Of a stretch of DNA of 39,738 nt, positions 8,490 to 15,664 are shown in pieces. Source of the DNA: Clostridium sp. C8-1-8. GTDB taxonomy: Bacteria > Bacillota > Clostridia > Clostridiales > Clostridiaceae. How positions within the stretch are numbered: the stretch's first letter is position 1; the number at the start of each line of letters is the position of its first letter. The notes under the pieces were generated by a model. The model was not told the origin of the DNA. It searched no databases and saw only the letters and a program-made list of their open reading frames with translations. The stretch lies in NCBI RefSeq assembly GCF_009928445.1, contig NZ_JAABNO010000023.1:46224-85961 (forward strand), in the 5' to 3' direction. Position numbers and translations under genes: made by a program.

Positions 8490-8520
8490 CTTTTAATTTA
8501 GTCCAGAGAGGCTAAAAAGG
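8490..8520 (+). promoter_or_regulatory. PyrR-binding hairpin, second copy
   Basis: The same 14-base recognition sequence AGTCCAGAGAGGCT recurs at 8500-8513, flanked by TTAGTC/GGCTAA and a short CTTT/AAAG base. It lies about 50 bases before the uracil permease start and about 160 bases after the first attenuator terminator. Confidence 0.88.
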
Positions 8521-8560
8521 AAGCGTAAGCTTCCCCAAAACAAAACAGGGGGGATTTTTT
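8519..8560 (+). promoter_or_regulatory. Switch hairpins that can hide the uraA ribosome site
   Basis: Two exclusive hairpins: GGAAGC-GTAA-GCTTCC (8519-8534), and TTCCCC (8531-8536) with GGGGGGA (8548-8554). The second is followed by six T and contains the only ribosome binding site, so forming it could both terminate transcription and mask translation. The first hairpin begins with GG at the foot of the second PyrR stem, so PyrR binding would disfavour it. Confidence 0.7.
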
Positions 8561-8561
8561 C

Positions 8562-9866
8562 ATGGCAAGTAATGTACAAAAGAAACAAGAAGTTCTTAAC
8601 TCAAAGGTTGGAAGCATAGATGTTAATGATAAGCTTCCATTAAAGACAGCAATTCCACTAAGCTTGCAACATTTGTTTGCAATGTTCGGATCATCAGTTC
8701 TAGTACCAATTCTATTCAACGTAGATCCATCAATAGTTTTATTTTTCAATGGTATAGGTACTCTTTTATACGCATTCATAACTAAGAAAAAGATACCTGC
8801 ATACTTAGGATCAAGCTTTGCCTTTATAGCGCCAGTTTTAGCTTTAATGGGAAAAGGCTTAAGCTTTGGAGAAATTCAAAGTGGATTTGTAGTAGTAGGT
8901 ATAGTTTTAGCCGCAGTAGCTATATTAATAGGTTACACTGGAGTAGGCTGGATTAAGAAGGTTTTCCCACCAGCATCAATGGGAGCAATTGTGGCTATAA
9001 TAGGACTTGAGTTAGTCCCTGTAGCAGCTGACATGGCTGGTTTTGCAGTAGGTGGTTCAAATACAAAGGTGTTTAATCCAACTTGGGCAATCATATCAAT
9101 GATAACTTTATTAACTGTAATATTATGTTCAGTATTATGTAGAGGATTCTTTAAAATAATACCAATACTTATAGGTATTATAGTTGGATATGTACTTTCA
9201 ATAGTTATGGGAGTAGTTGATTTTGCAACAATAGGTAAGGCAAGTATAATAGCAATTCCTAAGTTCTCATTAGTAAAATTTAATATGACAGCTATAATAA
9301 CTATAGTGCCAGCAGCTTTTGTAGTTATGGCAGAACATATAGGACATTTAGCTGTAACAGGAAATATTGTAGGAAAAGATTTAACTGAAGATCCAGGATT
9401 ACATAGATCAATGTTAGGTGACGGGTTATCAACTATAATTTCAGGATTTTTTGGATCAGTGCCAACAACTACATATGGTGAAAATATAGGTGTATTAGCA
9501 ATAACAAAGGTTTATAGTGTATATGTAATAATGGGAGCAGGAGCTTTATCAATAGTCCTAGGTTTCTCAGGTAAGCTTGCAGCTATTATAAAGAGTGTTC
9601 CAACTCCAGTAATCGGAGGAGTATCACTTCTATTATTCGGAACTATAGCTATAGCCGGTTTCAGAACTTTTGTAGAAGAAAAAGTTGATTTCTCTAAGCA
9701 AAGAAACTTAATGTTGACTTCAGTAATATTCGTAGTAGGTTTAAGTGGAATAAAGATCACTTTAGGAACTGTAGAAATAAAAGGTATGGTACTAGCAACT
9801 CTTGTAGGTGTGGTGCTCAACCTAGTATTCTTAGTATTCGATAAATTAAACTTAATGAATGAATAA
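8562..9866 (+). CDS. uraA: Uracil permease (NCS2 family)
   Basis: A 434-residue membrane symporter for uracil. NCS2 hallmarks are 'LFAMFGSSVLVPILF' in the first span, 'YLGSSFAFIAPVLA', the substrate/proton region 'AEHIGHLAVTGNIVGKDL' with its conserved Glu, and 'GSVPTTTYGENIGVLAIT' with the second conserved Glu. The length matches UraA/PyrP (about 430). The GGGGGG ribosome site sits 8 bases before the ATG. Two PyrR sites upstream tie expression to pyrimidine nucleotide level. It is monocistronic, with a strong terminator after the stop. No other pyr gene is in the window, so this is an isolated salvage unit next to the purine importer. Confidence 0.95.
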   Translation: MASNVQKKQEVLNSKVGSIDVNDKLPLKTAIPLSLQHLFAMFGSSVLVPILFNVDPSIVLFFNGIGTLLYAFITKKKIPAYLGSSFAFIAPVLALMGKGLSFGEIQSGFVVVGIVLAAVAILIGYTGVGWIKKVFPPASMGAIVAIIGLELVPVAADMAGFAVGGSNTKVFNPTWAIISMITLLTVILCSVLCRGFFKIIPILIGIIVGYVLSIVMGVVDFATIGKASIIAIPKFSLVKFNMTAIITIVPAAFVVMAEHIGHLAVTGNIVGKDLTEDPGLHRSMLGDGLSTIISGFFGSVPTTTYGENIGVLAITKVYSVYVIMGAGALSIVLGFSGKLAAIIKSVPTPVIGGVSLLLFGTIAIAGFRTFVEEKVDFSKQRNLMLTSVIFVVGLSGIKITLGTVEIKGMVLATLVGVVLNLVFLVFDKLNLMNE

Positions 9867-9894
9867 GCAGAATATCTTCATAATATAAAGAAAT

Positions 9895-9971
9895 ACCTAA
9901 TTTCAACAATTAAAGCATGAGAATATTACTTTAAGAAATATTCTTAGCTAAGTTGAAGTTGGGTGTTTTTT
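9895..9971 (+). terminator. uraA terminator, nested long hairpin
   Basis: A 13-base-pair outer stem pairs 9895-9907 (ACCTAATTTCAAC) with 9952-9964 (two T-G pairs). It encloses an inner hairpin GAGAATATT/AATATTCTT and is followed by six T. Confidence 0.85.
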
Positions 9972-10228
9972 ATTGTTTGGACCAGTATGAAAGTTTTTCT
10001 TTATGTACATTTGAAAAGATAGATGAGAAAAAATTAGTGAAAAAGCTTTAAACAATTTTTTATATTAGTATATTTTAGGGCAATGATAAGATAATATGTT
10101 GTAAGTCTAAGTTTGTAAATTACAAATATGTACATAACTTATTACTGGAATTGTTAGTAATTAATTACCTATGATTCATTGTTATGTTAATTAGGTATTA
10201 TATTTACTATATTGGTTAATTAGACAAA

Positions 10229-10263
10229 TATCATAAAGTTAAAAAAAGGTTAACTTTATGATA
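10229..10263. repeat. 14-base perfect inverted repeat upstream of the phosphate transport operon
   Basis: TATCATAAAGTTAA (10229-10242) is repeated inverted at 10250-10263 with a 7-base spacer AAAAAGG. No T-run follows on either strand, so it is not an evident terminator. It lies in the 546-base gap 9867-10412, which has no gene. It could be an operator or a relic. Confidence 0.75.
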
Positions 10264-10327
10264 ATAATGTTAAAAAAGATTAGAATAAGTTATTAATATT
10301 AAAAAGTGATTGCAAAAGCTAAAAAAG

Positions 10328-10369
10328 TTAATAGAACTTAACACAATCTTAACAAATAGCTTGTATCAT
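10328..10369 (+). promoter_or_regulatory. PhoP-like direct repeats and -10 box of the pit operon
   Basis: Three TTAAYA hexamers (TTAATA 10328, TTAACA 10338, TTAACA 10349) are spaced 10 and 11 bases apart, as in PhoP boxes of Gram-positive bacteria (consensus near TTAACA). They end 9 bases before a TATCAT -10 box at 10364-10369, where a good -35 is absent, fitting an activator-dependent promoter. Regulation by phosphate limitation is inferred. Confidence 0.6.
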
Positions 10370-10412
10370 TAATAGAGTTGAGCAAAATAATGTTAAATCA
10401 TAGGAGGAAGCT

Positions 10413-11036
10413 ATGTTTAATTTATCACCTAAAAACGACAAATTCTTTGAACTATTTATTTCATTTTCGGAAATCATAAATGAAGCTGCACTTGCACTTG
10501 ATGATTTCGTTAAGTCTCCAAATGAGGCAAATGAAAAGTATGAACACTTGAGAGATATCGAACACAAAGGAGACGATAAGCTACATAACATTTTAGACGA
10601 AGTAAATAACAGCTTTATCACACCTATCGACAGAGAAGATATCTTTATTATCGGAAAAGCACTTGATGACGTTGTTGATTATATTGAAGACACTGCAGCA
10701 AGATTTATGATGTATAATGTTAATGAAGTTAACGAAAACGCTTTGTTAATCTCAAAAAACATAGTAAAAGCTAGTGAAGAGCTAATGCTTCTAATGAAGG
10801 CTTTTAAGAACATGAAGAATACTACTGAAATAAAGAGCAAAATAGTAGCTGTAAACGTGCTTGAAAATGAATGTGATAGAATATTTAGAGAAAGCATGAA
10901 AACATTATTTAGTGGAGAAACAAAGGAAATCAAAATAATCATTTGGAAGGATATCTACGAAGCATTAGAGTATGCTATAGATTCATGTGAAAAACTTGCA
11001 AATGTTATTGAAGGAGTTGTAACAAAGCATGTCTAG
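10413..11036 (+). CDS. DUF47 (PhoU-like) phosphate transport accessory protein
   Basis: A 207-residue helical cytoplasmic protein of the DUF47/TIGR00153 family, related to PhoU and regularly encoded next to PiT transporters, which it is thought to regulate. Family features are the N-terminal 'NDKFFELFISFSEIINEAA', 'EHLRDIEHKGDDKLHNI' with acidic/His metal-binding positions, 'FITPIDREDIFIIGKALDDVVDYIED' and the repeat of that pattern in 'LENECDRIFRE'. AGGAGG lies about 6 bases before the ATG. It overlaps the transporter gene by 8 bases, so the two are translated together. PhoP-like repeats lie just upstream. Confidence 0.93.
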   Translation: MFNLSPKNDKFFELFISFSEIINEAALALDDFVKSPNEANEKYEHLRDIEHKGDDKLHNILDEVNNSFITPIDREDIFIIGKALDDVVDYIEDTAARFMMYNVNEVNENALLISKNIVKASEELMLLMKAFKNMKNTTEIKSKIVAVNVLENECDRIFRESMKTLFSGETKEIKIIIWKDIYEALEYAIDSCEKLANVIEGVVTKHV

Positions 11037-12027
11037 TTCTGTATTAGTAGTAACTATTATTGTTGTTGTTCTAGCATTAGGCTTTGACTTTATAAATGGT
11101 TTCCACGATACTGCTAACTCGATTGCTACCTCTGTTTCTACAAGAGTACTTACACCTAAGCAAGCTATACTTATGTCGGCTTTCTTAAACTTTGTAGGTG
11201 CATTCATAAGTACTAGTGTTGCTAAGACTGTGGGATCAGATATAGTTAACACACAGTTAATATCGCAGACAGTTGTACTTGCAGCATTAGTTGCTGCAAT
11301 TATATGGAATCTTATCACTTGGTATTTTGGTATACCTAGTAGTTCTTCACATGCACTAATTGGAGGCCTTATAGGGGCTGCAATAGTTTATAAAATGAGT
11401 TTTGCAGTTGTCTATTGGCATAGTTTTTTAATAAAAATAGTATTATGGTTATTTTTATCACCAGTTATAGGTTTTATAATGGGGTATTTATTCATGACTG
11501 CTCTAAACTGGATGCTAAGAAAAGCTAAGCCATCTCAAGTTACAAAATCATTTTCAAAGCTTCAGATATTATCAGCTGCGCTAATGGCATTTAACCATGG
11601 TGGAAATGATGCTCAAAAATCAATGGGTATAATATCAATGGCTTTAGTAAGTGGAGGACTTATAAGTACATTCCATGTACCTTTTTGGGTAAAGGCTGGA
11701 TGTGCTATCTCAATGGCACTTGGAACATCAATTGGTGGATGGAAGATTATAAAGACAATGGGTGTAAACATGGCCAAACTTGCGCCAGTTAACGGATTTG
11801 CAGCTGAAACTGGAGCTGCTGCAGTTATATTTACTGCAACTATGCTTCATGCACCTGTAAGTACTACTCATATAATCTCAGGATCTATAATGGGTGTTGG
11901 TGCATCAAAGAGATTTTCATCTGTAAGTTGGAGCTTAGCACAGAGTATAGCATGGACATGGGTTATAACAATTCCAATCTGTGCAACGTTAGGTGGATTA
12001 ACAATATTCCTAATAAAGCTAATATAA
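11029..12027 (+). CDS. pit: Low-affinity inorganic phosphate transporter (PiT family)
   Basis: A 332-residue membrane symporter for inorganic phosphate coupled to protons or sodium. The two inverted-repeat signatures of PiT are present: 'GFDFINGFHDTANSIAT' near residues 19-35 and 'AFNHGGNDAQKSMG' in the middle, plus 'GIPSSSSHALIGGLIGA' and its second copy 'APVSTTHIISGSIMGVG'. Length is typical of the short bacterial form. The ATG lies inside the end of the DUF47 gene. It is followed by a long terminator and then a convergent glycerophosphodiesterase, so this is a phosphorus-acquisition neighbourhood. Confidence 0.95.
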   Translation: MSSSVLVVTIIVVVLALGFDFINGFHDTANSIATSVSTRVLTPKQAILMSAFLNFVGAFISTSVAKTVGSDIVNTQLISQTVVLAALVAAIIWNLITWYFGIPSSSSHALIGGLIGAAIVYKMSFAVVYWHSFLIKIVLWLFLSPVIGFIMGYLFMTALNWMLRKAKPSQVTKSFSKLQILSAALMAFNHGGNDAQKSMGIISMALVSGGLISTFHVPFWVKAGCAISMALGTSIGGWKIIKTMGVNMAKLAPVNGFAAETGAAAVIFTATMLHAPVSTTHIISGSIMGVGASKRFSSVSWSLAQSIAWTWVITIPICATLGGLTIFLIKLI

Positions 12028-12057
12028 TACTTTAATATGATTACATAAAAAATATAT

Positions 12058-12134
12058 GGTTCCAAAGTGAACTGGAATTGCTAGATATAGAAGTATCTAT
12101 ACCTAGTAAACAGTTTGTTTTGGAACCTTTTTTT
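12058..12134 (+). terminator. Long terminator of the pit operon
   Basis: GGTTCC (12058) pairs with GGAACC (12122-12127) at the base of an imperfect 70-base hairpin. Its internal stems include AACTG/CAGTT, CTAG/CTAG and ATAGA/TCTAT, and seven T follow. Confidence 0.82.
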
Positions 12135-12135
12135 G

Positions 12136-12240
12136 TTCATAAAATTATATTTTAGATAAATTTGTTGATAACTAAGTGTAGATAGTATAAATACATATAC
12201 CACAATTTCTTCACATACATTCAGAAAAGGCAGATAAGCA
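12136..12240. repeat. Dispersed intergenic repeat, copy A
   Basis: 12136-12183 matches 36065-36112 at 38 of 48 positions. Further along, 12199-12217 (ACCACAATTTCTTCACATA) matches 30366-30384 at 18 of 19, and 12220-12240 resembles 36001-36021 (TTCAGAAtAGGCAGAT core). All three places lie between convergent genes, after a plus-strand terminator. No coding sense is evident. Confidence 0.6.
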
Positions 12241-12247
12241 AAAAAAG

Positions 12248-12961
12248 TTATAGATTTTTAGAAAGCAAATCTCTTAAAATATCTGGATAATTGGTTATTA
12301 TACCATCCACACCTAAATCTATTAGTTTCGACATATACTCAGGGTAATTAACAGTATAGGTGTTTATTTCAAAACCTTTTTGTCTTATATCGTCTACAAA
12401 TTCTTTATCTAGTACGGAACAAAATTGAGGATGCATAGCATCAGCATTGCAAAGCTTGCAGTATTCACCAGGCTTATAAATCCATGAGTCATATAGTAGA
12501 CCAGTCTTTATGCTGCTATCTATGGCTTTCAGCTTTACCATTGAATAATGGTTAAAGGAAGATATTATTACTTTATCTTTTGGGTAGTTGTACTTATAAA
12601 GCAGATCTATGGTTATATTTTCTAAATTACTATAAGGTATTATGCTGTTTTTTAGTTCAATATTTATAAATAGGTTGTTTTCTTTAGAAAAAGCTATGAA
12701 CTCTTCTAAGGTTGGTAGCTTCTGACCATTTCCAAAGTCTAATTTTATAAGTTCAGAGTAGTTGTAATCTTTAATAAATCCTAAACCGTTAGAAGTTCTA
12801 TTAAGGGTTTCATCATGAATCAAAACTGGAACGTTATCTTTAGTCAATTGTACATCTGTTTCAATCCCATCACACTTTGCTTCAAGGGCTTTTTGAAAAG
12901 CTAACATAGTGTTTTCTGGGTATTTTCCACTAAATCCTCTATGTGCAATATTAATAGTCAA
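12248..12961 (-). CDS. Glycerophosphodiester phosphodiesterase (GDPD family)
   Basis: A 237-residue cytoplasmic enzyme without a signal peptide. It hydrolyses glycerophosphodiesters, products of phospholipid turnover, to sn-glycerol 3-phosphate and an alcohol. Family motifs are 'IAHRGFSGKYPENTMLAF' with the catalytic His and metal-binding Glu, 'GIETDVQLTKD' with the E-x-D metal pair, 'LIHDETLNRTSNG' with the second catalytic His, and 'IINIELK'-type strand 'FINIELKN'. The start is TTG at 12961 with AGGTGA 7 bases upstream. It is convergent with the pit operon and divergent from the LacI-type gene. Its place beside phosphate transport suggests phosphorus scavenging. Confidence 0.93.
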   Translation of the reverse strand: MTINIAHRGFSGKYPENTMLAFQKALEAKCDGIETDVQLTKDNVPVLIHDETLNRTSNGLGFIKDYNYSELIKLDFGNGQKLPTLEEFIAFSKENNLFINIELKNSIIPYSNLENITIDLLYKYNYPKDKVIISSFNHYSMVKLKAIDSSIKTGLLYDSWIYKPGEYCKLCNADAMHPQFCSVLDKEFVDDIRQKGFEINTYTVNYPEYMSKLIDLGVDGIITNYPDILRDLLSKNL

Positions 12962-13055
12962 GGTATCACCTCACAAATATTTATTTTTGGTTATGCTTAA
13001 GACTGTTATAAAAACTAAGTGGTTTTGCAACCGATGATTAATTACTTAATTTTAA

Positions 13056-13075
13056 CAAAGTACTTTAACAGAACC
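13056..13075 (-). repeat. GGTTCTGTTAAAGTAC repeat, copy 1
   Basis: Read on the minus strand this is GGTTCTGTTAAAGTACTTTG. Related copies lie at 15534, 35944 and 39664 on the plus strand. This one keeps only the first 16 or so bases. Confidence 0.65.
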
Positions 13076-13165
13076 ATATAGATTTAATAAAATTAGTTTA
13101 GTACATTATTTTTATATAAACAAGCATACAGGTATTAAGAAGATGTAAAGTTTTTATATTAAACT

Positions 13166-13194
13166 TTGATTTTTTACTAAAAAGTTGGTAAAAT
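13166..13194 (+). promoter_or_regulatory. Promoter of the LacI-type regulator gene
   Basis: TTGATT (13166-13171) and TAAAAT (13189-13194) are separated by exactly 17 bases. Transcription would begin near 13201, giving a leader of about 67 bases. Confidence 0.65.
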
Positions 13195-13204
13195 TTTATT
13201 TGTA

Positions 13205-13221
13205 AAGTTAGATGCTAACTT
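13205..13221. promoter_or_regulatory. Candidate autoregulatory operator
   Basis: AAGTTAG-ATG-CTAACTT is a perfect 7+7 inverted repeat with a 3-base centre, lying at about +5 to +21 of the predicted start site. That is a classic place for a repressor encoded by the next gene. The odd-length centre is unlike the usual LacI CG-centred operator, so another regulator is possible. Confidence 0.5.
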
Positions 13222-13267
13222 GGGTTTATATGTTCCTTCAAATAAAATTAGGAGATAAGTAAAAAAT

Positions 13268-14275
13268 ATGGCAACAATAAAGGATATAGCAAATAAAGCA
13301 GAGGTTTCAATAGCTACTGTCTCTAGAGTGTTAAACTTTGATGATACTCTTAATGTATCTGATGGTACTAAAAAAAGAATATTTGAGGCTGCGGAAGAAT
13401 TAAATTACATAACAATGAAACAAAGAAAAAGCAAAAAGAGCATATATAAAATTGGGTTGATTCATTGGTATACTGATAAGGAAGAGTTAATCGATCCATA
13501 TTATATGTCTATAAGAATGGCAATAGAAAAAAAATGTACTGAAGAAAGTATTTCCTTTGTCAGAATAAATGAGGTTTATAATTTAGTTGATGAAGTGGAT
13601 GGTTTAATTGCTATAGGAAAGTTTGGACAAAAAGATATTGATAAATTTAAGAACTTTTCAAAGAATATAGTTTTTGTAGATTGTTCTCCAGATGAAGAAA
13701 CTTATGATTCTGTAGTTATTGATTTTAGAAGAGCTGTTAATAATATACTAGACTATTTAACTAGTCTTGGCCATAAGAACATAGGGTTTATTGGTGGACG
13801 CGAAGTTATAAACCAAGGAACTGAGGATATAGTAGATTATAGAGAGGTTACTTATATTCAATATATGAATAGTAATGATAACTTCAATCCACATCATGTG
13901 AAGCTAGGAAAGTTTACTCCAGCTAGTGGTTATGAATTAATGATGGAACTATTAACACATGAACAGGTTCCTACAGCAGTTTTTATAGCTAGCGACTCAA
14001 TGGCAATAGGTGCGTATAAAGCTATAAATGAATTAGGCTTATCGATTCCTAAAGATGTGAGTGTAATAGGCTTTAATGATATTTCTACTGCTCAATATAT
14101 AACACCTTCACTTACAACAGTAAAAGCGTATACTGAATTTATGGGAGAAGTGGCTGTAGAGCTATTGATAGAAAGACTAGGGAAAGACAGAGAAATATCA
14201 AAAAAGGTTATAATACCTACTAAGCTTATAGTTAGAGAGAGTTGTGGAAAACCAAGAGATTGTAAAATAGACTAA
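13268..14275 (+). CDS. LacI/GalR-family transcriptional regulator
   Basis: 335 residues. The N-terminal helix-turn-helix and hinge read 'ATIKDIANKAEVSIATVSRVLN' followed by 'RIFEAAEELNY', the standard LacI DNA-binding segment. The rest is a periplasmic-binding-like sensor domain with 'VIDFRRAVNNILDYLTSLGHKNIGFIGG', 'PTAVFIASDSMAIGAYKAINE', 'VSVIGFNDISTAQYITPSLTTV' and a final 'LIVRESC'. The effector is probably a sugar, but no sugar gene adjoins it. The AGGAG site (13250-13254) is 13 bases from the ATG, longer than usual. A palindrome at its own promoter suggests autoregulation. The next gene starts 33 bases after the stop and may be cotranscribed. Confidence 0.93.
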   Translation: MATIKDIANKAEVSIATVSRVLNFDDTLNVSDGTKKRIFEAAEELNYITMKQRKSKKSIYKIGLIHWYTDKEELIDPYYMSIRMAIEKKCTEESISFVRINEVYNLVDEVDGLIAIGKFGQKDIDKFKNFSKNIVFVDCSPDEETYDSVVIDFRRAVNNILDYLTSLGHKNIGFIGGREVINQGTEDIVDYREVTYIQYMNSNDNFNPHHVKLGKFTPASGYELMMELLTHEQVPTAVFIASDSMAIGAYKAINELGLSIPKDVSVIGFNDISTAQYITPSLTTVKAYTEFMGEVAVELLIERLGKDREISKKVIIPTKLIVRESCGKPRDCKID

Positions 14276-14308
14276 CAAACATTATTACGAAAGATAAGGA
14301 TGAGAAAA

Positions 14309-15043
14309 GTGAAATATAGAAGTACAAAAGAAGGTAGATTGAGAAAATTTATTTTCTTAATTTATTGTATTTTAATTGGTAAGACTTTTTTTTATGATGG
14401 TTATAGCAACATAATTATGAAATTAATTTTATACTCGGTTATTTTGTTTTTTATATACTTAGGATTAAAGAGATATATAAAGAAAAAAGTACTTAAAAGT
14501 GGAATTGATAAAATTGATAGGCTTAGCGGCGAGGATTTTGAAGAATATTTGGCTGTAAAGTTTAAAGCTTTAGGATATAAAGTAAAGCTAACACCTGTTA
14601 CTGCTGACTATGGTGCTGATCTAGTATTGAAGAAGGATAAGGAAAAAATTGTTGTTCAAGCTAAGCGATATAGCAGCAAGGTTGGTGTAGAGGCAGTACA
14701 ACAAGTAGTAGCTTCCATGAAATACTATGATGCTGATAAATCTATAGTTATAACAAATAATTACTTTACAGAAAATGCAAAGATTCTTGCAAAATGCAAT
14801 TCTGTAGAATTGCTAGACAGAAAGTATTTATATCAGCTATTAGAAATGGATTCTAAGTTTAGAACTAGATACGAAGATAAAAAATTATGTCCTAGATGTG
14901 GAGCCAAATTAGTTGTTAGAGAAGGAAAGTATGGCAAGTTTTATGGCTGCGAAAGCTATCCAAATTGTAATTTTACTATGAATTTAGATAATAAAGTTAA
15001 AGATTATAATTTCAATAATATAATTAAAAATAGCTTTAAATAA
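14309..15043 (+). CDS. Membrane-anchored Mrr-type restriction endonuclease-like protein with zinc ribbon
   Basis: 244 residues from GTG 14309, which is 8 bases behind TAAGGA; an ATG at 14300 overlaps that site and is less likely. Numbering from 14300: two hydrophobic segments at about 16-33 and 39-58, then an Mrr_cat nuclease domain at about 72-180. Active-site residues D107 ('GADLVL') and Q120-x-K122 ('VVQAKRYS') are in place. A C-terminal four-Cys ribbon follows (C197, C200, C217, C223; 'CPRCGAKL...YGCESYPNC') like that of bacterial topoisomerase I. Similar proteins are widespread in Firmicutes and are not paired with a methylase. The role is unknown: processing of foreign or damaged DNA at the membrane is a guess. 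Confidence 0.88.
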   Translation: MKYRSTKEGRLRKFIFLIYCILIGKTFFYDGYSNIIMKLILYSVILFFIYLGLKRYIKKKVLKSGIDKIDRLSGEDFEEYLAVKFKALGYKVKLTPVTADYGADLVLKKDKEKIVVQAKRYSSKVGVEAVQQVVASMKYYDADKSIVITNNYFTENAKILAKCNSVELLDRKYLYQLLEMDSKFRTRYEDKKLCPRCGAKLVVREGKYGKFYGCESYPNCNFTMNLDNKVKDYNFNNIIKNSFK

Positions 15044-15124
15044 AAGATTAATTTATAAATAATCATTTTTCCTATTTTCCAGCACAGTAAAATAAATAAA
15101 AATTCACAAAATAAGGAGATACAA

Positions 15125-15313
15125 ATGAAAGTTGAAGTTTACCTAAATGGTACGAAAGAACCACTTGTTTATAAAGGTGATAGAATAGATGTTTTAGATC
15201 TTAACCTGAATAATATAAATTATAAGCAGATAAGATGCTTTAATAATGGGTTCAGCAAAAGTGAACTAATTGAGGCAAAGTTAGTTAAAAGAGTAACAGA
15301 AAAGGCTGAATAA
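15125..15313 (+). CDS. Small conserved-looking hypothetical protein (62 aa)
   Basis: An AAGGAG ribosome site precedes the ATG by about 7 bases, and the codon pattern is like that of its neighbours, so it is probably translated. The protein 'MKVEVYLNGTKEPLVYKGDR...' is soluble and mixed charged, with alternating beta-strand patterns in the first 40 residues, and has no Cys-rich, HTH or membrane motif. It lies 81 bases after the Mrr-like gene and 48 before a second small gene. I do not recognise a family and assign no function. Confidence 0.65.
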   Translation: MKVEVYLNGTKEPLVYKGDRIDVLDLNLNNINYKQIRCFNNGFSKSELIEAKLVKRVTEKAE

Positions 15314-15361
15314 AAAGAAGGACTATCTCTAAAACTAAAGATAAAGTTTGGAGGTGATTTT

Positions 15362-15472
15362 ATGTCTAAGAAAAACCAACAATGGTCATGGAATAGTAAA
15401 AGATTTAAAAGTCCTGAGAAAAATGAACAAGAACCTGTTAAAGAGATTCAAAATAAACATAAAGATAAGTAA
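15362..15472 (+). CDS. Very small hydrophilic protein (36 aa)
   Basis: A strong ribosome site (GGAGGTGA) ends 5 bases before ATG 15362, and the frame runs to TAA at 15470-15472. The product begins MSKKNQQWSWNSKRFKS and is rich in Lys, Gln and Glu, with two Trp in a W-x-W pair and no hydrophobic segment. A perfect terminator follows at once, which supports a real transcription unit ending here. Its size and composition resemble small spore or cytosolic proteins of clostridia, but I recognise no family. It may be in one operon with the 62-residue gene upstream. Confidence 0.6.
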   Translation: MSKKNQQWSWNSKRFKSPEKNEQEPVKEIQNKHKDK

Positions 15473-15489
15473 TATAAATATAGATAAGA

Positions 15490-15532
15490 AAATAATAAGC
15501 AGATTACTTTAGATGTAATCTGCTTATTATTT
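15490..15532. terminator. Bidirectional terminator, 18-base-pair perfect stem
   Basis: 15490-15507 pairs perfectly with 15515-15532 around loop TTTAGAT. The A-rich start and T-rich end let it act in both directions. Confidence 0.88.
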
Positions 15533-15533
15533 T

Positions 15534-15562
15534 GGCTCTTCTAAAGTACTGTCTTGAAATCA
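15534..15562 (+). repeat. GGTTCTGTTAAAGTAC repeat, copy 2
   Basis: Reads GGCTCTTCTAAAGTACTG then TCTTGAAATCA, matching the copies at 35944 and 39664 along their full 28-29 bases with a few changes. It directly follows a terminator. Confidence 0.6.
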
Positions 15563-15664
15563 GGGTTATGAAGGTTTTAGTAAAGTTTATATTAACATAC
15601 ATATTTTGTTTAAGTATAAGGAAGATTAATAGGGATAATTATTAATACAAAAAGGAGTGTTTTA

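Larger units (their letters stand above)
12962..13267. other. Divergent intergenic region between GDPD and LacI-type genes
   Basis: 306 bases without a gene. It holds a minus-strand copy of the GGTTCTGTTAAAG motif (13056-13075), the LacI-gene promoter and a palindrome, described separately. The remainder is AT-rich with nothing I can name. Confidence 0.6.

Noticed and set aside
14309..15043. Restriction-modification or defence island around the Mrr-like protein
   Set aside because: No methylase, specificity subunit or other defence gene adjoins it; neighbours are a sugar-type regulator and small hypothetical genes.
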